The notes below the pieces were generated by a model. It had not been told where the DNA came from. It saw only the letters and a program-made list of their open reading frames with translations, and searched no databases. The position numbers were made by a program, and so were the translations under genes. This document shows positions 1-8,922 of a stretch of DNA of 64,000 nucleotides, piece after piece. Origin of the DNA: FEN-1297 sp021817845 (GTDB lineage: Bacteria; Bacteroidota; Ignavibacteria; Ignavibacteriales; Ignavibacteriaceae); NCBI GenBank assembly GCA_021817845.1, contig JAKAFW010000021.1:5872-69871 (forward strand), written 5' to 3'. Position 1 is the stretch's first letter. Each line of letters starts with the position of its first letter.

Positions 1-24
1 TCTGAAATTTGAAGGTGAATAAAC

Positions 25-3000
25 GTGAAAACTTTTTCTATTAAAATATTTCTTTTTGCTTTTTCAATTTTACTATTATCAACTTTGAAAAGCTTTGCAC
101 AGGTAATCGTTGACAAGAATAAAGGAAATCACCAAAATACTAAAATGGGTTTGATGGACGGAAATCTTGTTCAAACTGTATTTTATAATTTTGGTGAAAT
201 TGCAGACTGGCAAAACCAGCCCACACTTAGCGGCGTGTGGCCCAAAGGAACAAACCACACTTATGTTGACGGTGTTGCAATTATTGTCTCTGCCGAAGCT
301 ACTGATAAGCAAGGAAATGTCTTCCATCCGCTTGAAACTAATTATTATGAATATACAAGATATAACCCCCAGACCTTTGTAACATATGGATGGTGGCCGC
401 TTCCGGGATATGCCAATCCTTATCAAACAAGTGTTGCCCGAAGTGATGATCCAAATACTTGGCCCTCATCGTGGCCTGACAGACCTGCCGACTGGGCTGG
501 TTATTGGGATGGTTTTTTTGGCAAAGGTGTAATGAATGCCGATCTGGAAACTTATTTTGTTTTTGATGACAATGAAGATAGATACTATATAAATACTCAT
601 CACTTTTATCCTGATGCCGATGATACTACTAGAGGCGGACTAGGTATGCAGGTTAAGGGGCGTGGCTTCCAATGGTCACAAGTTCTTGCCGAAGATGTAA
701 TTTTCTGGTATTATGAAATAACAAACATGGGAACAACCGATTATCCGAAAACCTTATTTGCGCAATATGTTGACTGGGGTATCGGTGGTCATGATAACTC
801 ATCAAATAATGCAGGCGATTACGATCAGTTGTTAAATATTTCTTATGCCTACTCAACTGTCCCGTTTGGAAGTCCGGGGCATTGGAGTCCTGTTGGATTA
901 GCGGGTTATGCGTTTCTTGAAAGCCCTGGAATTGATTATGATAATATCGATAACGACCATGATGGATTAACTGACGAAAGAAGAGATAATAATGCAAAAG
1001 TATTTATCACGAATCCAAATCAAGATCCATATTTAAGAGACGTAGCACAGGATACAGTTAGGTTTAGACAGTTCTATGGTTACTCCTGGCAGCCGCATTG
1101 GGATGCAGATGAAAATGCCAACTGGAAATCTTACACGGATTTGAATCATAATGGTAAATGGGATCCGGGTGAACCTTTAAATGATGATGTAGGTACCGAT
1201 GGTATCGGACCTCTTGACCCTGGTTATACTGGTCCTGATGCTGATGGTTCTCAGGGTGATGGTAAACCGGAACAAGGAGAACCCGATTTTGGTAATCTTG
1301 ATAAAGATGAATCAGACCAATTAGGTTTAACCGGATTTTCAATTTTTGCCGTTCATACTTATGACCTTAATAATGATGAAAGAAATTGGAATGCACTGTC
1401 TCAACTCCCAACTCCTCATGGGCAGTCACTTGTAGGCGTTAATCTTGCGAATTTCTTTTCCAGTTATTTATTTCACATGGAAGGACGCAATACATATTCT
1501 GTGGAGACTGGTCAACTGGAGCAAACAGGTAGCACTCAGCGCTTTTCTATGGCGTTACTATTCGGCATAAATACGGATGACCTTTTTAGAAGAAAAAATA
1601 CAGTACAAGCAATTTATAATGCAAGTTATCAATTTGCTAAACCGCCTGCCAAACCTCTTGTAAAGGTAGTTGCTGGTGACCATAAAGTCACTTTGTATTG
1701 GGATGACGGTGCTGAAAAATCTTTTGATAGGTTCTATCAGCGTGTCAATTTTGAAGGATACAGAATTTACCGTGCTACGGATCCTAATTTCCTTGAAGAT
1801 CAAATCATTACAGATGCTTATGGTAAAGCTACATTTCGACAGCCGATTGCCCAATATGATTTAATAGATGGCATTACCGGTCTTTTCCCAATTTCAGTCA
1901 ATGGTGCAATGTTTTATCTTGGAGATGATTCCGGGTTAAAACATTCCTATATAGACACCACAGTACAAAATGGGCAGACTTATTATTATGCCGTAGTCTC
2001 GTATGATCAAGGATTTATAACCACAAATATTAATGGAGTTCAACAGGGAATCCCACCGGCGGAATGTACAAGTATTATCAAGACCGATGTTAACGGTAAT
2101 GTCAAAACTGATGTTAATACTGCGGTAGTAACTCCAAGAGCACCAAGCGCAGGTTATGTTGGTCCGCTGCTTCAAAATATTGTTGACAGTGGTCCTGGTA
2201 CGGGAACAATCGTACCAAATGTCCTTGTTCCGGATTCAATAAAAAATTATAATACTTACCGTCTTGAGTTTATTGATCATTCGGTATTTCATACCGATCC
2301 ATACCCATATTACAGGTTAATTAATTATTCAACAAAGGATACGTTGGTTCCTCCGACTGTTTTTGATGGTAATGAAGCCCAGCTTCCTGTAACTGACGGC
2401 TTTAGTCTTGATGTCACGAACGACACATCTGTAAATATTGATCCTTCTAAAACGAACTGGGTAGTCGGTAATAGTAATTATATGGTTCAGACTGGGTTTG
2501 ATTCAAGGTATGCTGCAGCAAATCAAAGCGCTAGAGTGAATTTTCCTGCAGATTTTGAAGTAATATTTAAAAATCCAGGTCAAGGCGATACATCGTATCC
2601 AACATCCAGTTTCAATGCCCCGATAGTATCTAATATACAAATAAAAGATTTGACTGACGGTATCGATCATTTTCAATTTAAATTTTATGACAATAATAAT
2701 AATGGTTTATTCGATTTGGGCGACGCTATTTTCTTGGTTGCTGGAGACTCGATCAATCATAAAGCTACTAGTTTCCAGAATCTGCATGTTAGTTGGTCGT
2801 TCTCTTTAGTAAAAGACACAACTATCCCGGATAATTTACAAAGAGCTCCTCAGGTTGGGGATATTTTCAAACTCTCAACTACCAAACCATTTAGGACAGG
2901 TGAATATTATCAGTTTACTACTAGATCGTCATATTTTGATAAATCTAAATTTTTAACTGATCTCAATAATATTGCCGTGGTTCCAAATCCTTATCCCGGT

Positions 3001-3273
3001 GCTGCTTCTTGGGAACCATTAACTAATACGGTCGGTCGTGGAGAAAGACTAATTTATTTTACTCATCTACCGGCTGTTTGTACTATTAGAATATATACTA
3101 TCAGTGGTAACCTTGTTCAAACTTTACATCATAACGGTTCGTTAACGGATGGACAGGAACCTTGGAATTTAGTATCGAAAGATGGAATGGATATTTCTTT
3201 CGGTGTCTATATCTTCCAGGTTGATGCACCCGGATTAGGAACAAAAATAGGACGCTTTGCAATAATTAAATAG
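25..3273 (+). CDS. Large Asp-rich secreted protein with T9SS-like C-terminal tail (paralogue of the protein at 29078-32095)
   Basis: A signal peptide (residues 1-26, ending SFAQ) starts at a GTG preceded by GAAGG, so export is likely. Around residues 300-435 are acidic, calcium-loop-like stretches (DNDHDGLTDE, DLNHNGKWDPGE, GPDADGSQGDG). A fibronectin-III-like segment follows near 545-690 (DHKVTLYWDD, EGYRIYRATDP). The last ~95 residues (from VVPNPYPG, through IRIYTISGNLVQTL, to the terminal KIGRFAIIK) look like a type IX secretion sorting or FlgD-Ig-like tail. It is colinear with the 1005-residue protein at 29078, which follows a TonB receptor gene. By analogy the missing upstream gene here is probably a TonB receptor. 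A PorV-like gene follows after 32 bases. Role unknown; a surface glycan-binding or receptor-partner role is inferred only from context. Confidence 0.8.
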   Translation: MKTFSIKIFLFAFSILLLSTLKSFAQVIVDKNKGNHQNTKMGLMDGNLVQTVFYNFGEIADWQNQPTLSGVWPKGTNHTYVDGVAIIVSAEATDKQGNVFHPLETNYYEYTRYNPQTFVTYGWWPLPGYANPYQTSVARSDDPNTWPSSWPDRPADWAGYWDGFFGKGVMNADLETYFVFDDNEDRYYINTHHFYPDADDTTRGGLGMQVKGRGFQWSQVLAEDVIFWYYEITNMGTTDYPKTLFAQYVDWGIGGHDNSSNNAGDYDQLLNISYAYSTVPFGSPGHWSPVGLAGYAFLESPGIDYDNIDNDHDGLTDERRDNNAKVFITNPNQDPYLRDVAQDTVRFRQFYGYSWQPHWDADENANWKSYTDLNHNGKWDPGEPLNDDVGTDGIGPLDPGYTGPDADGSQGDGKPEQGEPDFGNLDKDESDQLGLTGFSIFAVHTYDLNNDERNWNALSQLPTPHGQSLVGVNLANFFSSYLFHMEGRNTYSVETGQLEQTGSTQRFSMALLFGINTDDLFRRKNTVQAIYNASYQFAKPPAKPLVKVVAGDHKVTLYWDDGAEKSFDRFYQRVNFEGYRIYRATDPNFLEDQIITDAYGKATFRQPIAQYDLIDGITGLFPISVNGAMFYLGDDSGLKHSYIDTTVQNGQTYYYAVVSYDQGFITTNINGVQQGIPPAECTSIIKTDVNGNVKTDVNTAVVTPRAPSAGYVGPLLQNIVDSGPGTGTIVPNVLVPDSIKNYNTYRLEFIDHSVFHTDPYPYYRLINYSTKDTLVPPTVFDGNEAQLPVTDGFSLDVTNDTSVNIDPSKTNWVVGNSNYMVQTGFDSRYAAANQSARVNFPADFEVIFKNPGQGDTSYPTSSFNAPIVSNIQIKDLTDGIDHFQFKFYDNNNNGLFDLGDAIFLVAGDSINHKATSFQNLHVSWSFSLVKDTTIPDNLQRAPQVGDIFKLSTTKPFRTGEYYQFTTRSSYFDKSKFLTDLNNIAVVPNPYPGAASWEPLTNTVGRGERLIYFTHLPAVCTIRIYTISGNLVQTLHHNGSLTDGQEPWNLVSKDGMDISFGVYIFQVDAPGLGTKIGRFAIIK

Positions 3274-3305
3274 GATTGCGAACAAATAGAGATTACGAGG
3301 CAAAT

Positions 3306-4337
3306 ATGAAATTAAAATTTTTACTTACGTCAACTTTAATATTAATAATAAGTGTTTATCTTTTCCCGCAAAGTAAAAATGTTTCGAAGGTTGGAACAAC
3401 GGCAGCTACGTTTTTGGAGATAGGTGTTGGAGCTTCCGCTAGCGGAATGGGCGGCGCTTTTGTCAGCATGTCAGGCGATGCTACTTCTTTATATTGGAAC
3501 CCTGCCGGGATAGCGCGGTTGGATCAGAACGAGGTTATTTTTACTCATACAAACTGGATTGCATCCACAAATCTTGACTATGCTGCTTTAGTCCTTCCTC
3601 TTGGGGAACTGGGCAATATCGGTTTAAGTTATACTTCTCTTTCAATGCCTGATATGCCTGTCACTACTGTGGAAATGCCTCAAGGTACAGGAGAATATTT
3701 CAGTGCCGGTGATCTTGCTCTCGGACTTTCTTATGCAAGAACCATTACGGATAGGTTCTCAATTGGCTTTACTGCAAAGTACATCCAAGAAAATATTTGG
3801 CATGAAACAGGCACTGCCTTTGCTGTTGATGCAGGTACTTCATTCAGAACTGATCTATTGGGAGGAATGGTTATTGGTGCTTCAATTTCTAATTTCGGTA
3901 CTGCTATGCAGCTTAGCGGTATTGATACAAGAACTTTTGCAAGAGTCGATCCAACTAAACTCGGAAGCAATGATCAGGTACCTTATAATATTGAACTGGA
4001 ATCATGGAATCTTCCTCTTTTGTTTAGAATTGGTGTGTCTGCTAGCCCGATCAATACGGAAAGTTATAAATGGACAATTGCAGTTGATGCGCTACACCCT
4101 AATGACAATTATGAAAGTATGAATGTAGGCACTGAATTATCATATCATGGGTTCTTGTTTATTAGAGGTGGTTATCAATCTTTATTTCTACCCGATGGTG
4201 AAGGAGGTTTATCCTTTGGTATTGGAGTAAATACAAAGGAACTTTTTAGCAACGAAAAAGTGCGGTTCGATTATGCTTATAGAGATTTCGGAAGATTAAG
4301 TGGAGTACATTATTTTTCAGTCGGCATAAACTTCTAA
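3306..4337 (+). CDS. PorV/PorQ-family outer membrane protein
   Basis: The ATG at 3306, with GAGG just upstream, is preferred over a TTG 30 bases earlier because it begins directly with a signal peptide (MKLKFLLTSTL... ending FPQ). The mature N-terminus has the family signature GVGASASGMGGAFVS followed by LYWNPAGIARL. The rest has alternating strands typical of a FadL-like barrel, ending in GINF with terminal Phe. PorV proteins are outer membrane components of type IX secretion that bring substrates to the sortase. The gene sits between the large secreted protein and a SurA-like protein. The same pair of genes recurs at 29078-33119, which suggests this PorV serves that secreted protein. Family assignment is firm; dedicated cargo is inference. 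Confidence 0.85.
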   Translation: MKLKFLLTSTLILIISVYLFPQSKNVSKVGTTAATFLEIGVGASASGMGGAFVSMSGDATSLYWNPAGIARLDQNEVIFTHTNWIASTNLDYAALVLPLGELGNIGLSYTSLSMPDMPVTTVEMPQGTGEYFSAGDLALGLSYARTITDRFSIGFTAKYIQENIWHETGTAFAVDAGTSFRTDLLGGMVIGASISNFGTAMQLSGIDTRTFARVDPTKLGSNDQVPYNIELESWNLPLLFRIGVSASPINTESYKWTIAVDALHPNDNYESMNVGTELSYHGFLFIRGGYQSLFLPDGEGGLSFGIGVNTKELFSNEKVRFDYAYRDFGRLSGVHYFSVGINF

Positions 4338-4360
4338 ATTTCTAAACGATTAAACGATGG

Positions 4361-5908
4361 ATGAAAGATTTGAACAGAAATATTGTCCTTTTTGGCTTAT
4401 TATTTTTTTTAAGTACAACTTTTATAGTGGCAAATGTCCATCCGGCGGATAAAGATTCAACTTCGATACTTGATTTTGATACGGCTTTCAAATCAAAAAT
4501 TGGAGATGAGGTCCTTGCAAAAGTAGGAAACAAAAATATTACTGTTAGGGAGTTCATAAGCGGTTATGAATTCGGACCTGCATTTTATAAAAAAATCAAA
4601 AATTCAAAGGATGTTTATCTTAAGTATTTGCTTGACGAAAAGCTTCTTGCCCTTGATGGCTATTCGGAAGGTTATAATGATTCGGCAAGAGTAAAAGAAC
4701 TTTATAAAGCTATTCAAAGTGACCTTACTACCGAACAACTATTTAAACAAGACATTCAAAAAGATGTAAAAATTTCTAAGGGAAAAATTGATGAAGCTGT
4801 CAGAGACAAACAGTTCACTTACAATATAAAATGGTTATATGCTCCGAACAAAGATTCACTTTCATTTTTTGAATCGGGATTAAGCAACAAAATTAGTTTC
4901 GATTCACTTTATAAAATGCAGTTGAATGATTCTGTTTTCTATGATCAAAGATCAATGAAAATTGATAAGTTCAAATTGTCCATCAGGAATCCGCAGTTAG
5001 CTAAAGTTGCTGATACTCTTAAGGTAAATGAAATATCGGCACCGGTAAAAGCTCCGGATGGGTGGTACATTGTTATGATAACCGACATCTGGAAAAATGA
5101 AATCGTCACCGCTACGATGTTGCAGAAAGATGAATATGATGCCAGCACAGCGTTAGAGATGCAACAAATGGATAGCCTTTCTGATGCCTATGTGCATAAT
5201 ATGATGTTGAACCATAACCCTGTTATACAGGCACGGGCTTTTGATTTGCTTCGTTCTTATATGGGAAGTTATGAACTTCCTCCAAATCTTTATAAAAAGT
5301 GGAATCTTGATAAACGAATGAAGAGCGAAGTTCAAAATTTTGATTCGTTGAACGATGAGAACCTGGGAAAAATCCCGCTTGTAGTGTTAAATGATACAAC
5401 GTTTACCATGGCAAATTTTATTAACTGGTATAGACTTAGAGATGAATACCTAAAATTTAACCAAGCTAATTTCAATTCTTTTTCGGCCTCGTTGGAATCT
5501 TTAATCTGGCAGATGGTTCGCGACAATCTATTGACAAGAAGAGCTTATGGTAGAGGTCTTCAAAATATGGAGATTGTTAAACAGCAGTCTTCATGGTGGA
5601 AAGATAAAATAGTTTATTCAATTATGAGAGATAAGATTGCTAATTCTGTTGGGCTAAATATAGAATCACCTGCTCAAAGAATGAAAATATTTGATAAAAA
5701 ACAAGAGATTGTTGATAAAACCAACGAAATATTAGACAAGTTAAAAACAAAATATAAGATATCAATCAATAAAAAATTATTAAATAAAATTACGGTTCAG
5801 GATGATGACAATCCGCATGCAATTGATACATATATCGTAAGGAAGGGAGGAATATTCCCTCATCCTGCATATCCCTCAATTGATTTTAACTGGCGCGAGT
5901 GGCATTAA
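4361..5908 (+). CDS. Divergent SurA/parvulin-like periplasmic protein
   Basis: 515 residues with an N-terminal hydrophobic signal (residues ~8-25). A SurA N-domain-like segment follows (VLAKVGNKNITVREFISGYE, then a long helix rich in LLDEKLLALDGY). Residues ~155-245 resemble a degenerate rotamase domain (ISAPVKAPDGWYIVMITDI is the typical end of a parvulin fold). The central QGGDLG-type core expected of an active isomerase is not obvious, so it may be a chaperone rather than an enzyme. A second protein of this class (47940-49775) lies in the other glycan locus, so both transport operons carry one. It is 23 bases after the PorV gene and 17 before the binding protein. Role in folding the locus's outer membrane proteins is inferred. 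Confidence 0.65.
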   Translation: MKDLNRNIVLFGLLFFLSTTFIVANVHPADKDSTSILDFDTAFKSKIGDEVLAKVGNKNITVREFISGYEFGPAFYKKIKNSKDVYLKYLLDEKLLALDGYSEGYNDSARVKELYKAIQSDLTTEQLFKQDIQKDVKISKGKIDEAVRDKQFTYNIKWLYAPNKDSLSFFESGLSNKISFDSLYKMQLNDSVFYDQRSMKIDKFKLSIRNPQLAKVADTLKVNEISAPVKAPDGWYIVMITDIWKNEIVTATMLQKDEYDASTALEMQQMDSLSDAYVHNMMLNHNPVIQARAFDLLRSYMGSYELPPNLYKKWNLDKRMKSEVQNFDSLNDENLGKIPLVVLNDTTFTMANFINWYRLRDEYLKFNQANFNSFSASLESLIWQMVRDNLLTRRAYGRGLQNMEIVKQQSSWWKDKIVYSIMRDKIANSVGLNIESPAQRMKIFDKKQEIVDKTNEILDKLKTKYKISINKKLLNKITVQDDDNPHAIDTYIVRKGGIFPHPAYPSIDFNWREWH

Positions 5909-5925
5909 AACTTGAATTGATAAAT

Positions 5926-7233
5926 ATGTCCATGAAAAAAAAAGTAATTGTCCAAATATTTTTAAGCCTTGTTATTATATTCTCCGGCATTTCATGCAGC
6001 AGTCGAAATGACAGGAATCCTGATCATCTGATTTACTGGTCGAGTAATAATACCCAGGAAATCCAGTTTGCTAAGTATGTTGTAGACAAATGGAACGAAA
6101 AGAACAGTAACGAGAAAATATCATTCCAGCCTGTACCTGAAGGCCAATCGAGCGAAGAAATAATATTAGCTGCAGTCGTTGGTAAAACCACTCCTGATAT
6201 TTATTCTAATATGTGGGAAGGAAATGTGGAAGATTATGCCAAAGCTGGAGTACTTGTTGCGCTTGATACATTGAAAGGTTTTAAAAAATATATTTATCAA
6301 AGATGCGACAGTGCTGTTATAAAAGAAGTAACTAGTTCTGACGGACATATTTATCAAATCCCTTGGAAAATTAATCCTATTATGATGATTTATAATAAGA
6401 AAATTATTCAGGGACTTGGGCTATCAGACGCTCCTAAAAATTACAGCGATTATTTTAAGGCTTCAAAAGAATTCCGGGATGAAAACACTGACAAAAACGG
6501 ATATGTGCGAAAATGGTTTGGCTATTGCGAAGTTCAAGTTACTTGGTGGCAGCGTTTTTTTGATTTCTATCCATTATATCTTGCCGCTTCGGGCGGAGCT
6601 CCTTTGATTAAAGACGATACTGCGGCATTCGACAATAAATATGCAATTGAGGTTTTTGCTTTTTTGCAAAATCTTTATAAGAAAAATTATTTTACAAAAG
6701 AAAGACTTTCGGTGGAGCAGGATGTTTTTTTGTCAAGTACTATTGCCTCAAGATTTACTGGTCCTTGGGAAATTGCTCATACGGAGAAATTTAAACCTAA
6801 AGGTTTTTCTTATGATTTTTCAACGATGCCTGTCCCTGATGATCACGCAGGACCTGTATATACTTATTGCGATCCGAAAAATATTGTGATATTTAAAACT
6901 TGCCCTAACCCGGAACTTGCCTGGCGGTTTATAAAATTTATGACTGACGAAGAAAATGATCTAAAGTTATTGGAATTTTCGAATCAGCTTCCCAGGAGAA
7001 AAATGTTGGATGAAGATACTTTTTTTGCAAATTACTTTAAGGAAAATCCGAAAATGCTGGAGTTTGCCAAACAGTCTAAATATGTCAGAGGAACTGACCC
7101 ATATCCTAATCTAACTGAAGTATTTGATATTATTTCTCAGGAATATGAAGAAAGTGTTGTGTACGGTAGGAAGTCACCGGCTGAAGCTATCCATGATGCT
7201 GCAAAAGAAGTTAATCTTCTTTATCTGAAATAA
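5926..7233 (+). CDS. Sugar ABC transporter substrate-binding lipoprotein (family 1)
   Basis: The ATG at 5926 (MSMKKK) is chosen over an upstream GTG at 5899 because it gives a compact lipoprotein signal with GISC as lipobox (Cys ~24) and avoids overlap with the preceding gene. The mature protein has the layout of periplasmic family-1 sugar-binding proteins: YWSSNNTQEIQFAKYVVDKWNE at the start, TPDIYSNMWEG, ASRFTGPWEIA, and a C-terminal half with PNPELAWRFIKFMTDEE. It binds the oligosaccharide delivered to the periplasm and passes it to the two permeases encoded immediately downstream. The enzyme set of the operon suggests manno-oligosaccharides as ligand, but nothing in the sequence fixes this. 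Confidence 0.88.
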   Translation: MSMKKKVIVQIFLSLVIIFSGISCSSRNDRNPDHLIYWSSNNTQEIQFAKYVVDKWNEKNSNEKISFQPVPEGQSSEEIILAAVVGKTTPDIYSNMWEGNVEDYAKAGVLVALDTLKGFKKYIYQRCDSAVIKEVTSSDGHIYQIPWKINPIMMIYNKKIIQGLGLSDAPKNYSDYFKASKEFRDENTDKNGYVRKWFGYCEVQVTWWQRFFDFYPLYLAASGGAPLIKDDTAAFDNKYAIEVFAFLQNLYKKNYFTKERLSVEQDVFLSSTIASRFTGPWEIAHTEKFKPKGFSYDFSTMPVPDDHAGPVYTYCDPKNIVIFKTCPNPELAWRFIKFMTDEENDLKLLEFSNQLPRRKMLDEDTFFANYFKENPKMLEFAKQSKYVRGTDPYPNLTEVFDIISQEYEESVVYGRKSPAEAIHDAAKEVNLLYLK

Positions 7234-7241
7234 AGTTAAAG

Positions 7242-8096
7242 ATGATGAAGAAAAAATTAGTACCATATTTATTAGTATCGCCTTACCTAATCTATTTTTT
7301 GGTGTTTGTCGCCTTCCCGGTAATTTTTTCTATCGTCCTGACTTTTAACTCTTGGAATATAATATCTCCGATGAAGTTTAACGGAATAAATAATTATATA
7401 AGACTATTTCACGATCAATTTTTTCTTAAATCATTAGTCAATACTTTAATTTTTTTAGTAATTCATATTCCACTTCAAATCATTGTGGCACTTTTCTTAG
7501 CTATTGTACTTAACCAGAAAATTAAATTTTTGGGATTTTTCAGAGCTGCCTTTTTTCTTCCGGTGATTGTGTCGGGAGTAGTGGTTACGATTATTTGGCA
7601 GCAGCTCTACGGTTTTGATACCGGACTTTTTAATAGAATACTAACCACTATTGGTTTGGGCAGGGTTGGTTGGCTTATCGATCCTGCGTGGGCTATGCCT
7701 TCGATAGCAATAATGGCTACATGGAAAAATGTCGGTCTATATATTATTCTATTTTTAGTCGGGCTTCAAACAGTTCCGGCACATTATTACGAAGCCGCTG
7801 ATCTCGAAGGTGCTAATCGTTTTCAGAAGTTCTTTAAAATTACCCTTCCGATGATTAACCCGACAATTTTTATGGTTGTTATTTTATCAACTATAGGCGG
7901 ATTTTCATTATTTATTGAACCTTATATTATGACCGGCGGAGGTCCTCTAAATAGCACTCTTTCCGCTGTGCTTTATATATACAAACAAGGTTTTTTCTTC
8001 TATAATATGGGCTATTCCGCGACGCTTGGTTTGTTTTTTGCGATGTTAATTTTATCTGTTATTATGATTCAGAAGAAATTTATTGAAAAAGAATAA
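7242..8096 (+). CDS. Sugar ABC transporter permease (MalF/UgpA type)
   Basis: 284 residues with about six hydrophobic membrane spans. The cytoplasmic EAA loop is clear (YYEAADLEGANRFQKFF followed by KITLPMINPT), which docks the ATPase. The motif EPYIMTGGGPLNSTLS near the C-terminus is characteristic of the MalF/UgpA/LacF half of carbohydrate importers. It begins 8 bases after the binding protein gene and ends 6 bases before the partner permease, so the three are surely co-translated. The matching ATPase is the distal gene at 20997-22103. Paralogue: 41686-42570. Confidence 0.93.
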   Translation: MMKKKLVPYLLVSPYLIYFLVFVAFPVIFSIVLTFNSWNIISPMKFNGINNYIRLFHDQFFLKSLVNTLIFLVIHIPLQIIVALFLAIVLNQKIKFLGFFRAAFFLPVIVSGVVVTIIWQQLYGFDTGLFNRILTTIGLGRVGWLIDPAWAMPSIAIMATWKNVGLYIILFLVGLQTVPAHYYEAADLEGANRFQKFFKITLPMINPTIFMVVILSTIGGFSLFIEPYIMTGGGPLNSTLSAVLYIYKQGFFFYNMGYSATLGLFFAMLILSVIMIQKKFIEKE

Positions 8097-8102
8097 AAAT
8101 TT

Positions 8103-8912
8103 ATGAAGAAATTTCTTTTTTACATATTCCTGTCCTTTGCTGCTTTGGCATTTATATATCCATTCGTCTGGATGGTGGTAGCTTCATTGTCTCCTGAAAA
8201 CCAAATCGGAAATTTAACTTTTATTCCTACTTCATTGTCGTTTGATAGTTATACAGCAATGCTTAGTAAGATTCCGATTGCAAGAGCATTATTCAACAGT
8301 ACTTTTGTTGCATTGTGTATAACTTTTGGAGTTCTGGTTTTTGGTTCCATGGTGGGATATGCCCTTGCAAGATTGGAATTTAAAGGAAGGAATCTAATAT
8401 TCTTTATTATAATCTTTACGATGACCTTGCCTTTCCAGATTACTTTAATCCCACAATACATTTTAATGGTCAAATTCGGCTGGGTTGATACTTATTGGGC
8501 TTTAATAGTCCCATATCTGATGAACTCTTTAGCTATAATTATGTTTCGCCAATACTTTAAAACATTACCTCAGGATATAATTGATGCAGCCCGAATTGAC
8601 GGTTGCGGTGATATAGAAATAATCTTCAGAATACTTTGGCCAAATTCGATACCGGCATTAGTTACTATAGGAATAATCACGTTTATGGCTTCATGGAATG
8701 AAGTACTGTGGCCTCTTATCGTTATTCGTAATGAACACTTAATGACTTTGCCGCAGCTTGTTACATTATTCGCGGTAGGCGGCGCCGCTGAATCACAGCT
8801 AGGTGTAAAGCTCGCTGCTGCTACTTTGCTTGCTCTGCCGATTGTACTGGCTTATCTATTCTTTCAAAAATATTTTATTCAAAGCATGGCCTCTGCTGGT
8901 ATTAAAGAATAA
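8103..8912 (+). CDS. Sugar ABC transporter permease (MalG/UgpE type)
   Basis: 269 residues, about six membrane spans, with the N-terminal YPFVWMVVASLSP segment typical of MalG-type carbohydrate permeases. The EAA loop reads DIIDAARIDGCGDIEIIF followed by RILWPNSIP. TFMASWNEVLWPLIV is also a family landmark. It pairs with the permease just upstream to form the membrane channel. The next gene follows after 10 bases. Paralogue: 42567-43376. Confidence 0.93.
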   Translation: MKKFLFYIFLSFAALAFIYPFVWMVVASLSPENQIGNLTFIPTSLSFDSYTAMLSKIPIARALFNSTFVALCITFGVLVFGSMVGYALARLEFKGRNLIFFIIIFTMTLPFQITLIPQYILMVKFGWVDTYWALIVPYLMNSLAIIMFRQYFKTLPQDIIDAARIDGCGDIEIIFRILWPNSIPALVTIGIITFMASWNEVLWPLIVIRNEHLMTLPQLVTLFAVGGAAESQLGVKLAAATLLALPIVLAYLFFQKYFIQSMASAGIKE

Positions 8913-8922
8913 GGAAAATTAT

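Noticed and set aside
653..1342. Antisense open frames opposite the first large protein
   Set aside because: They lie wholly inside a clear signal-peptide-bearing gene, have low-complexity His/Tyr-rich products mirroring Asp/Gly codons, and lack ribosome binding sites.
5899..5925. GTG start of the first binding protein overlapping the upstream gene
   Set aside because: It would place nine polar residues before a standard lipoprotein signal; the ATG at 5926 fits better.
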